Positions 33,462 through 39,137 of a DNA stretch of 39,137 bases are shown in pieces. Made by a program: the position numbers and the translations under genes. The stretch covers positions 1-39,137 of the forward strand of contig CALMMC010000062.1 in the NCBI GenBank assembly GCA_937868205.1. The letters run 5' to 3'. The number at the start of each line of letters is the position of its first letter. The stretch's first letter is position 1. The notes beneath the pieces are model-generated. The model made no database searches. It was not told the DNA's origin and saw nothing but the letters and a program-made list of their open reading frames with translations. The stretch is from JAAZPG01 sp012797375 (GTDB lineage Bacteria > Acidobacteriota > Aminicenantia > Aminicenantales > UBA4085).

Positions 33462-33490
33462 CGGCCTGATTTTTCCCCGGAGGAACGCCC

Positions 33491-34492
33491 ATGAAATCCC
33501 TGACCTATCGCCGGGCCGGAGTGAACATCGCCGCGGCCGACGACTTTCTCCGCCGGATCAAGCCGCTGGTCCGGACGACCTCGCGCCCCGAGGTTCTCGG
33601 AGGGATCGGCGGATTCAGCGGCCTGTTCCTTCCCCGGTTGAAAGGGTTGAAAGAGCCGCTGCTCGTTTCCTCGACCGACGGCGTCGGAACCAAGATCATG
33701 ATCGCCGACATCCTCGGCCGGTACGACACCGTCGGGATCGACCTCGTGGCCATGAACGTCGACGATGTGGTCGTGACGGGGGCGGAGCCTCTGTTTTTCC
33801 TCGACTACATCGCTTGCGGCAAAGTCAAGCCGGCGATGCTCACCCAGGTGGTGAAAGGGATCGTCCGGGGGTGCCGAGAGGCGGGCTGCGCCCTGCTCGG
33901 CGGCGAGACGGCCGAGCTCCCGGGTCTCTACGGAAAGGATCAGTGGGATCTGGCCGGATTCTGCGTCGGCCTGGTCGACAAGTCCCGGCTCATCGACGGC
34001 CGGAAATGCCGTCCCGGCGACGCCGTCGTCGGACTCGCCTCCAGCGGCCTCCACTCGAACGGCTATTCGCTCGCCCGGCGCGTGTTCACGAAGAAGGAGC
34101 TCGCCGGCCCCTTCGGCCGGACGCTCCTCCGCCCGACCCGGATTTACACCCGACTGCTGCTCGAAGCCATGGCCGCGATCGACATCAAGGCGATGGCCCA
34201 CATCACCGGCGGCGGATTCTACGACAATATCCCCCGGGTGATTCCCGCCGGCTGCGGCGTCCGGATTCAAAAGCGCTCCTGGCCCGTTCCGCGCATTTTC
34301 CGGGTCATCCAGGAGCGGGGCGGCGTCGCCGAAGCCGAAATGTACCGGACGCTGAACATGGGCATCGGGATGACGGCCGTCGTCAAGGCGGCCGACGCCG
34401 GGCGGATGATCCGCTGGCTCGCCGCCCGGGGCCAGCGGGCTTGGGTGATCGGCGAGTTGACGCGGGATTCCTCCGGCGTCGTCGTCGAGTAG
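33491..34492 (+). CDS. purM: Phosphoribosylformylglycinamidine cyclo-ligase
   Basis: PurM (AIR synthetase) closes the imidazole ring of FGAM with ATP to give AIR, the fifth step of purine synthesis. The 333-residue protein has the family's usual length. Diagnostic segments are TDGVGTK (62-68), the long DDVVVTGAEPLFFLDY stretch (91-106), GGETAELPGLY, GLASSGLHSNGYSLAR and HITGGGFYDNIPR. It is transcribed from its own promoter and is followed by a good intrinsic terminator, so it appears monocistronic, away from other pur genes. GGAGGA precedes ATG 33491. Confidence 0.97.
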   Translation: MKSLTYRRAGVNIAAADDFLRRIKPLVRTTSRPEVLGGIGGFSGLFLPRLKGLKEPLLVSSTDGVGTKIMIADILGRYDTVGIDLVAMNVDDVVVTGAEPLFFLDYIACGKVKPAMLTQVVKGIVRGCREAGCALLGGETAELPGLYGKDQWDLAGFCVGLVDKSRLIDGRKCRPGDAVVGLASSGLHSNGYSLARRVFTKKELAGPFGRTLLRPTRIYTRLLLEAMAAIDIKAMAHITGGGFYDNIPRVIPAGCGVRIQKRSWPVPRIFRVIQERGGVAEAEMYRTLNMGIGMTAVVKAADAGRMIRWLAARGQRAWVIGELTRDSSGVVVE

Positions 34493-34628
34493 CCGTCGCC
34501 GGTCCGGGACGGGGAACCGGCCGGATCAGGTCCCGGTCGAATCCGCTTCAGGAAAATAAGGACCAGGAAGCCGCGGCGGTTGATGAACTCAGCCGGGACG
34601 AGGATCCCAGCGGTCCGGGGAAGACCGC

Positions 34629-34664
34629 AGCCGGCTTGGCGGCGGACTCCGGCCGGCTTTTTTT
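34629..34664 (+). terminator. Intrinsic terminator downstream of purM
   Basis: AGCCGGC (34629-34635) pairs perfectly with GCCGGCT (34652-34658), and the second arm runs into seven T residues ending at 34664. It lies about 140 bp after the purM stop, just before the convergent racemase-like gene ends. The remaining part of the 34493-34676 gap shows no gene. Confidence 0.75.
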
Positions 34665-34676
34665 CAGGCGGCGCGG

Positions 34677-35735
34677 TTAGTCGCTCTTCAAAAGCGATTT
34701 CCACTCGAAAAGGCCCGGCCGGAGATCATAATTTTTCAACGCGTCCTCGGTTTCGGACGAAAGCGGGCGGAGCCATTCCCCCAGAGCGTCGCGGACGGCG
34801 GCCGGGATTTCGACCATCGAGATCACCCGCGCCCGAACCTCGGTTTCGGGGAAGCGGTTTCTCCGGGCCGGGGGATCGAGGGCATCGACCCAGCGGGAAT
34901 TGGGATTGACGAGACCGGCCAGGGTGAGGCCGCGGCGGGCGAAGGCGCGCTCCCAAAGGGCCGAGGCGTATCCGAAATGGGTGCAGAAAAGCCCCGCGTA
35001 AACCGGGGCGCCGGCGTCCAGAAGGCGGTCCGCGGCTTCGCCGATATAGGTCTCGATCAAGCGGGCGGCTTCCTCTCCCCGCCAATCGGCCTCTATCAAG
35101 CCGACGAGGTTCGGACACGGTTGCGAGACCAGCCGCTCCTCCTCGATCCCGGCCGCGAGGAGCTTCCGCCGATGCTCCCCCTCGGCGATCGTCGTCGCCG
35201 TGCCCAAGAGAAGGCCGGCCGCCCGCGGATTCCGGGAAAGGGCCTCGGCCATCATCTCCACCCCCGTGTCGACGATCCCGAGGACGGGGACGTCCGCGGT
35301 CCGGGCGAAGGGGACGTCGCCGAGCAGGACGGAGAGGGTATTGCAGCCGACCAAGATGAGATCAGGCTTGACCTCGGCGGCCAGGCTCCGCAAGGAGGCG
35401 TCGAAAATCCGGACCTTGTCCTCCCGGGACGGAAGGCTGTTGTAGCCGCTGTCGTTGGAGAAAAGGGCGTTCCAGAAAACGAGGTCGACGCCCCGGAAGG
35501 CCCGAGCCGCCTTCATCCGGGAGGCGGCCTCGGCCATGATCGAAAGCCCGCCGAGCCCCGAATCGGTCACGGCGATGGTGACCCGCTCCCGGGAAAAAAG
35601 CGCGGCCGCCCCGGCGGGATGGGAGGAGCCGGCCGGCGGCGGGGGGCCAGAACAGGCCAGCGCGCCCAGGAAAGACGGAATCAGGACCGCGGCCGAAATC
35701 CGACGCGGCCGGGCCCCTCGTTTTTTTTCCTTCAT
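34677..35735 (-). CDS. Exported aspartate/glutamate racemase-family protein, possible lipoprotein
   Basis: The 352-residue protein is homologous to MurI-type cofactor-independent amino-acid racemases: TDSGLGGLSIM (57-67), the first catalytic Cys131 in VGCNTLS, and the second, Cys251, in FCTHFGYA. Both acid/base cysteines are thus kept. Unlike ordinary MurI (about 260-280 residues, cytoplasmic), it has an N-terminal leader: KEKKRGARPRR, then a hydrophobic stretch ending LGALAC at Cys28. This could be a lipobox, though Ala at -3 is not ideal. A Pro/Ser/Ala linker follows. It would therefore act outside the cytoplasmic membrane. It is the last gene of an operon with a cytochrome-porin and a five-haem cytochrome (22-bp gap). 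Substrate is unknown. Confidence 0.72.
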   Translation of the reverse strand: MKEKKRGARPRRISAAVLIPSFLGALACSGPPPPAGSSHPAGAAALFSRERVTIAVTDSGLGGLSIMAEAASRMKAARAFRGVDLVFWNALFSNDSGYNSLPSREDKVRIFDASLRSLAAEVKPDLILVGCNTLSVLLGDVPFARTADVPVLGIVDTGVEMMAEALSRNPRAAGLLLGTATTIAEGEHRRKLLAAGIEEERLVSQPCPNLVGLIEADWRGEEAARLIETYIGEAADRLLDAGAPVYAGLFCTHFGYASALWERAFARRGLTLAGLVNPNSRWVDALDPPARRNRFPETEVRARVISMVEIPAAVRDALGEWLRPLSSETEDALKNYDLRPGLFEWKSLLKSD

Positions 35736-35757
35736 TCCGTCGTCCGGCCGGCGGGGG

Positions 35758-36903
35758 CTAAAACGCCGTGACGATCCCCGTCAGCCACCGGTCTTCCTTC
35801 CGCTCGAAGTCGCGGGTGTATTCGGCCGTCCACTTGAGATTCCTTCGGATCAGGCGGCTGACGTTCACGGTGAGGGCGTTGGCATCGTCCGCCTCCAAGG
35901 TCGAATTCACCCGGTTCCAGGCCAGGGTGAAAAACGTCCGTCCCTGTTCGCCCCAGGGACTGAGGATCGCCTCGGCCAGGACGGCCTCGCTCGTTTGCTC
36001 CCGGCCCTCCCGCTGGAAGAGCGGATTGGAGTCCGTTCTCTTGACATAGGCGAGCAGGATCTCGACATTCGGCAGGCGCAGGAGGAGGTCCGGCCCGAGA
36101 TAGGTGACCGCATTGACCGCGCCTCCCGCCCCGGCTTCCTTGCCGGCGTATCCCAGGACGCCCACCCGGACCCGGCCTCCGGCGAAGCTCTGGGCGAGGC
36201 GTCCGACGACGCTTTTGTATTTGTCCGAGTCGAAAATCTCCTGCTCCTCGATGCCGTTGCCGTTGACGATCTGGGCGACGACATCCAGCCCGAATCCCGT
36301 CTTGGTCGAAAGCAGGAGGCCTCGGTCATAGGCCAGGTTGATGCGGCTGTCACCGACGCGGAACTTGAAGAGGGCGTAATTCTCCACCGTCAGCCGGGTT
36401 TCCGTGGCCTTGATGGGGTCGCTGACCCGATATTGTCCGAACATCATGTCCAGGGGCAGGCCGAAGACGTTCCGGAAGCTCAGGAAGGTGTCTTCCAGGC
36501 CGGCCACCTTGCCGTCCTCGGCCATCAGGAAATACGTGTAGTAGGAAATATCGTCGGAGATGTTGCCGCCGCTGAGGATTTTCATCGCCAAGGGAGCCCG
36601 GAAATCTCCAGTGATGTCGGCTTCCGGCTCATAGGCCAAGTACGCATCGAAACGGAAGGCCAGGGGCAGCGTGCGCTGGAGAAGGAGGAGCGGATCCCCC
36701 GTGTCGATCGTCGCCCGCGGCGGCTCGTTGTCCGGGAGGCGGTAGCCGTTGTCCATGAACTCCTCCCCAAAAGCCTTCAGGCGGGGCACCGGGGCATGGC
36801 AGACGTCGCAGGAATAGGAATACTTGCGGGCGAAGGCCGGGATGGCCGCGGCGGCTTGAACGAGGCCGGCAACGAGGACCAGGAAGGCGAAGATTTTTTT
36901 CAT
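35758..36903 (-). CDS. Cyc2-like monohaem cytochrome-porin fusion (outer membrane)
   Basis: The 381-residue precursor has a signal peptide (KKIFAFLVLVAGLVQAAA). Directly after it comes IPAFARKYSYSCDVCH with one haem site, CDVCH (32-36), followed by PRLKAFGEEFMDNGY. This closely follows the N-terminal pattern of Cyc2 iron oxidases (P-x-FAR, CxxCH, FG, GY). The remaining ~320 residues alternate polar and hydrophobic strands (VRVGVLGYAG, RTFFTLAWNRV) and end in Phe, as outer-membrane barrels do. Cyc2 is a haem domain plugged into a porin that moves electrons across the outer membrane. Homology to Cyc2 is by motif; function is inferred. GAGGAG precedes ATG. It lies 10 bp after the five-haem gene and 22 bp before the racemase-like gene. 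Confidence 0.72.
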   Translation of the reverse strand: MKKIFAFLVLVAGLVQAAAAIPAFARKYSYSCDVCHAPVPRLKAFGEEFMDNGYRLPDNEPPRATIDTGDPLLLLQRTLPLAFRFDAYLAYEPEADITGDFRAPLAMKILSGGNISDDISYYTYFLMAEDGKVAGLEDTFLSFRNVFGLPLDMMFGQYRVSDPIKATETRLTVENYALFKFRVGDSRINLAYDRGLLLSTKTGFGLDVVAQIVNGNGIEEQEIFDSDKYKSVVGRLAQSFAGGRVRVGVLGYAGKEAGAGGAVNAVTYLGPDLLLRLPNVEILLAYVKRTDSNPLFQREGREQTSEAVLAEAILSPWGEQGRTFFTLAWNRVNSTLEADDANALTVNVSRLIRRNLKWTAEYTRDFERKEDRWLTGIVTAF

Positions 36904-36913
36904 CGACGGCTCC

Positions 36914-38260
36914 TCAAAAGACGACCTGGAGGACGGTTTCGGCCGAATTGACCTCGAGGGCGGCGGATTCCTCGGGCGGGACCTTCAGGAAATCGGCGAC
37001 CGATTTGACGAGCAGCCGGTAGTAGAGCTTGGCCTCGATCCGGAGAGGGCCTTCGGGAAGAGTCTGGGGAAGCGTCCAAGAATAGGTTTCGATTTTCGTT
37101 TCCCGGGGGCCGATCCGGTAGTCGGTTCCGAAGGAGGCGGTGTTCCATTGGCCGATCGTCATCCGGCCCTTGGGATCGAAATAAGGCATGCGAAAGACCC
37201 GGTGGCCTTCCTCGGCCACCGCGTCCCGGGAGACGCCCGGAAATCCGGGCAGATCCATCATCATGTCGCCCATATCTTGGTAAGCCGGGGCGTTGGAGGT
37301 GATCGTGTACTCCTCGTCCGGGAATCCCTTTTTGTCCACCGGCAGGGCGTAGCGGATCCCGGCGGCGTCGACGGCGTGGACCTCGACCCAGAGCTGGCGG
37401 TCCTCCACCGAGCCGGTCGGGATCTTGTGGCCGGCCTTGGCGTTGTAGAGATGGAGGGAAATGACGGCCTTCTCGCCCGGCTCGAGCTCGTCGGCGTCGG
37501 CGTAGATTTTCATCTCGATCGCCCCCCGGACCTTGGAGGGAACGTGGGCTCCCGGAAACGTGTGCCGGGCCATATCCTCGACGGGCGAGCCCATGTCGGC
37601 GCTTGTGCCGGGAGCGTGCCACATATGGCAATCCTGGCAGCGGACGCCCTGTCGGCTGTAGGGTCCGTCCTGCCATTCGAGCTGAGTGGACTTGACATAG
37701 AGGCCGTAGGGATTCAGCTCGTTGTGGCAAGTTCCGCAGAATTCCGGCGAACGAACGAAATCCGAATACCGCGTCTCGTGATAGGGCGAAACGACGCCCT
37801 CCCGAGGGCCGTGCTTCGTCCGGCCGGGGGAGAGGACGTAATTGAAGTTGACCGGGACGTCCCCGCTTTTTCCGGTGATCGTATGACAGATGTCGCAAAA
37901 GACGGATTCGTTGGCCCGGCTTCCGGCGGCGGGACGCGGCGGCGGAACGTCCCCGATGAAAAAGGCCGAGGGGGCGTGGCAGCCGTTGCAGCCGGCTTTC
38001 ACCTCGGCGACCTTGGGATCCTTTTCCGCTTGGGGGACGGCCAGCTGAAAGTATTCGATTTCGTCCCAGGGATGGGTAAAAGCCTGGGACATCATCGCCT
38101 GCTTCCATTGGACGTGGATCTCCCGATGGCATTGGGCGCAACGGCGCGGCGTCTCGAAGGCGTCGTAGGATTTTTTCTCCGGGGGCGGGGCCGCGAGAAG
38201 AAGGACGAGGAAGGGGGCCGCGGCCGCGGCCGCGAACGCGAAACGGGACGCTTTTCTCAT
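36914..38260 (-). CDS. Exported pentahaem c-type cytochrome (c554-like N-terminus)
   Basis: The 448-residue precursor has a signal peptide (SRFAFAAAAAAPFLVLLLAAP). Five CxxCH haem sites are present: CAQCH (41-45), CNGCH (91-95), CDICH (122-126), CGTCH (175-179) and CQDCH (208-212), with nearby His residues as axial ligands. The spacing resembles the cytochrome c554/NrfB-type multihaem group. Residues from about 235 on lack haem sites and look like a beta-sandwich domain (EMKIYADADELEPGEKAVI). No catalytic nitrite-reductase motif is seen, so an electron-carrier role is more likely. I start at ATG 38260, with GGAGGT 4 nt upstream; the GTG at 38266 overlaps that site. It heads the operon that continues with the cytochrome-porin and would be periplasmic. 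Confidence 0.85.
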   Translation of the reverse strand: MRKASRFAFAAAAAAPFLVLLLAAPPPEKKSYDAFETPRRCAQCHREIHVQWKQAMMSQAFTHPWDEIEYFQLAVPQAEKDPKVAEVKAGCNGCHAPSAFFIGDVPPPRPAAGSRANESVFCDICHTITGKSGDVPVNFNYVLSPGRTKHGPREGVVSPYHETRYSDFVRSPEFCGTCHNELNPYGLYVKSTQLEWQDGPYSRQGVRCQDCHMWHAPGTSADMGSPVEDMARHTFPGAHVPSKVRGAIEMKIYADADELEPGEKAVISLHLYNAKAGHKIPTGSVEDRQLWVEVHAVDAAGIRYALPVDKKGFPDEEYTITSNAPAYQDMGDMMMDLPGFPGVSRDAVAEEGHRVFRMPYFDPKGRMTIGQWNTASFGTDYRIGPRETKIETYSWTLPQTLPEGPLRIEAKLYYRLLVKSVADFLKVPPEESAALEVNSAETVLQVVF

Positions 38261-38289
38261 AGGCACCTCCCGCCGGAGTGTCGAAAATA

Positions 38290-38318
38290 TTCATACCGGA
38301 AAAATCGGCCGAATGCAA
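38290..38318 (-). promoter_or_regulatory. Candidate promoter of the cytochrome operon
   Basis: On the minus strand TTGCAT (38318-38313), a 17-nt spacer and TATGAA (38295-38290) precede ATG 38260. Both boxes are weak, as expected for a regulated promoter. The leader would be about 23 nt. Confidence 0.4.
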
Positions 38319-38321
38319 ATG

Positions 38322-38339
38322 CATGCGGAAAGCCGCATG
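38322..38339. promoter_or_regulatory. Perfect palindrome upstream of the cytochrome operon promoter
   Basis: CATGCGG-AAAG-CCGCATG, a perfect 7-bp inverted repeat around 4 nt, ends three bases upstream of the candidate -35 of the cytochrome operon and 82 bp before the divergent tRNA gene. The position fits a dimeric regulator's operator. A cruciform or transcript hairpin is an alternative. Confidence 0.4.
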
Positions 38340-38421
38340 TCCCCCTTCCGGGAACCCGTCCGAACTGGTGGCAAATTTCAGCCGAACATGCTAGGAGATC
38401 CCCGGTATCCGCACCCGACGT

Positions 38422-38497
38422 GGGCGTTTAGCTCAGCTGGGAGAGCGCAGCGTTCGCATCGCTGAGGCCGGGGGTTCGAATCCCCCAACGTCCACCA
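38422..38497 (+). tRNA. tRNA-Ala (anticodon CGC), CCA encoded
   Basis: The 76-nt gene folds into a full cloverleaf. The acceptor GGGCGTT (38422-38428) pairs with AACGTCC (38487-38493) and includes the G3-U70 pair that identifies tRNA-Ala. The D stem is GCTC/GAGC; the anticodon stem CAGCG/CGCTG (38448-38464) holds loop TTCGCAT with anticodon CGC at 38455-38457, reading GCG. The T arm is GGGGG-TTCGAAT-CCCCC. Discriminator A is followed by encoded CCA. Confidence 0.97.
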
Positions 38498-38899
38498 TCC
38501 TTTTTCCTCCGTTCGCTGTTTCTTTTTTTACGAATTGTCCGGCCCGTCGGCTTCCCCTCGGTCCGGGCCGCCGTTCGATTGACTGTTTCCGAATCGACGC
38601 GGGCGGCCGCATCGTCGAGGATGTCATCGATTTCGTCCCGCTTCCTTCGGCGCCCGAAAGGCGAAACCGTCCCATGCCCGTGACGGCCATCGCCGTTCTG
38701 GAGGATTCTCATCTCCTGGGCAAGCAAGCGGATCGCCGCCGCGGCCCCCTGGGCGTCCGGTCTCGAGATCCTCGAGGTCCGAAACAGAGGAGGGGCGGCC
38801 TTTCGTCTCGTCTTCCAAAGGCGCGGCGGACCCGGCGGAAGGGATTTCCAAAATTCCGTTTTCCGACAAAAACGGAACGGGCGGCCGCGGCGCCTGCGG
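38498..38899. other. Gene-free stretch between tRNA-Ala and the NlpC/P60 gene
   Basis: About 400 bases hold no coding frame I would accept; frames here give Arg/Gly/Pro-rich translations without domains. T-rich runs follow the tRNA (CTTTTTCC and CTTTTTTTAC between 38500 and 38531), which may help end its transcript. The hairpin at 38854-38877 is described separately. Confidence 0.45.
38854..38877 (-). terminator. Probable intrinsic terminator of the NlpC/P60 gene
   Basis: TTCCGTTTT (38854-38862) and AAAACGGAA (38869-38877) form a perfect 9-bp stem with a 6-nt loop. Read on the minus strand, the hairpin lies 22 bp after the NlpC/P60 stop and is followed by TTTTGG. The stem is A/T-rich and the T-tract short. 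Confidence 0.5.
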
Positions 38900-39137
38900 T
38901 TAAAGATAGGACCGGATTTCCAAAAGACGGTCCCGGAAATAGGGATTCGCCAGCGAAGCCGGACGGATGGCTTTTTCCCTTCCCGGAGCGTGGACGAACC
39001 GGTTTCCCCCGATTAGGATTCCGACGTGGGACGCCCGGACTGTTTTATCCATGGAAAAAAAGATCAGGTCCCCTTTTTTCGCCCGGCCGGCGGGAACGGC
39101 CCGACCGGCCGCGGCCTGCTCGGTCAGAGCCCGGGGG
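38900..39137 (-). CDS. NlpC/P60-family peptidoglycan hydrolase, C-terminal part (right-edge partial)
   Basis: Translating the minus strand from base 39136 to the TAA at 38902-38900 gives 78 residues with the typical NlpC/P60 C-terminal half. KKGDLIFFS precedes the His strand, ASHVGILIGGNRFVHAPG contains the catalytic His and the following VHA segment, and the chain ends RLLEIRSYL. This domain is a papain-like cysteine peptidase that cuts peptide stems of peptidoglycan. The catalytic Cys, start codon and any export signal lie beyond the right edge. The domain call is firm; full architecture is unknown. Confidence 0.82.
   Translation of the reverse strand, partial: PRALTEQAAAGRAVPAGRAKKGDLIFFSMDKTVRASHVGILIGGNRFVHAPGREKAIRPASLANPYFRDRLLEIRSYL

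Noticed and set aside
38428..38727. Minus-strand open frame with translation ending GIRTPGLSDANAALSQLS
   Set aside because: It runs antisense across the tRNA-Ala gene. This translation is a well-known artefact of reading tRNA genes as protein; there is no domain or ribosome binding site.
38624..38869. 81-codon minus-strand frame between tRNA-Ala and the NlpC/P60 gene
   Set aside because: No domain, no ribosome binding site and biased composition. The probable terminator of the gene upstream partly overlaps its 5' end.
1..39137. CRISPR arrays, insertion sequences, prophage genes, rRNA
   Set aside because: Reading both strands I saw no spaced direct-repeat array, transposase, integrase, phage structural gene or rRNA segment.

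Overview
The window reads as a GC-rich chromosomal segment of a diderm (two-membrane) heterotrophic bacterium. A cytochrome-porin, a TolC-type channel and C-terminal-Phe barrel proteins imply an outer membrane. Gene content and protein style (abundant c-type haem proteins, exported glycosidase, many GT-C/GT2 glycosyltransferases) fit Acidobacteriota-like lineages such as Candidatus Aminicenantes. That placement is an inference; no rRNA is present. Both edges cut genes: an mtnA 3' end on the left and an NlpC/P60 3' end on the right. The first ~140 bases are abnormally G-rich and look like degraded contig-end sequence.

Layout. 1-1556: methionine salvage (mtnA) and tRNA t6A synthesis (tsaD). 1601-10612: two homologous ~790-aa GT-C membrane glycosyltransferases on the minus strand, separated by a secreted HEFVH metallopeptidase-like protein, FtsH, and a DPM-like GT2 enzyme. 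10699-15921: a radical SAM/SPASM protein with an extra C-terminal domain, a TolC-family protein, and a PAS-PAS-HisKA_2 kinase with a single-domain response regulator. 15978-20641: a barrel-like protein, a DEAD-box helicase, an Alg5-like GT2 and a PLP-dependent decarboxylase. 20751-24567: four overlapping genes (WaaE-like GT2, GT4, GNAT, N-succinylamino-acid-racemase/OSBS). 24646-27987: a NiCoT/TauE-like metal transporter, a small monohaem thioredoxin-fold protein and a long-chain acyl-CoA synthetase. 28269-34492: an Asp-box propeller protein, an exported GH38 alpha-mannosidase, YvcK and PurM. 34677-38260: a minus-strand operon of a five-haem cytochrome, a Cyc2-like cytochrome-porin and an exported Asp/Glu-racemase-family protein. 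38422-38497: tRNA-Ala(CGC).

How the genes fit together. Two GT2 enzymes of the polyprenyl-phosphate-sugar synthase type and two GT-C enzymes that would use such lipid-linked sugars suggest an envelope glycosylation or lipid-modification capacity. The 34677-38260 operon is the strongest candidate for an unusual system: a periplasmic multihaem protein paired with an outer-membrane monohaem porin is the architecture of trans-outer-membrane electron transfer, here coupled to an exported racemase homologue. Amino-acid stereochemistry recurs, since an NSAR-type racemase with its N-acyltransferase lies in another operon.

Regulatory signals. Several sigma70-like promoters are visible, some with extended -10 (TGn) elements. 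At the twin GT-C genes, the radical SAM gene and the WaaE-like gene the -10 box lies only 6-9 nt from the start codon, which predicts leaderless transcripts. Other genes have clear Shine-Dalgarno sites.
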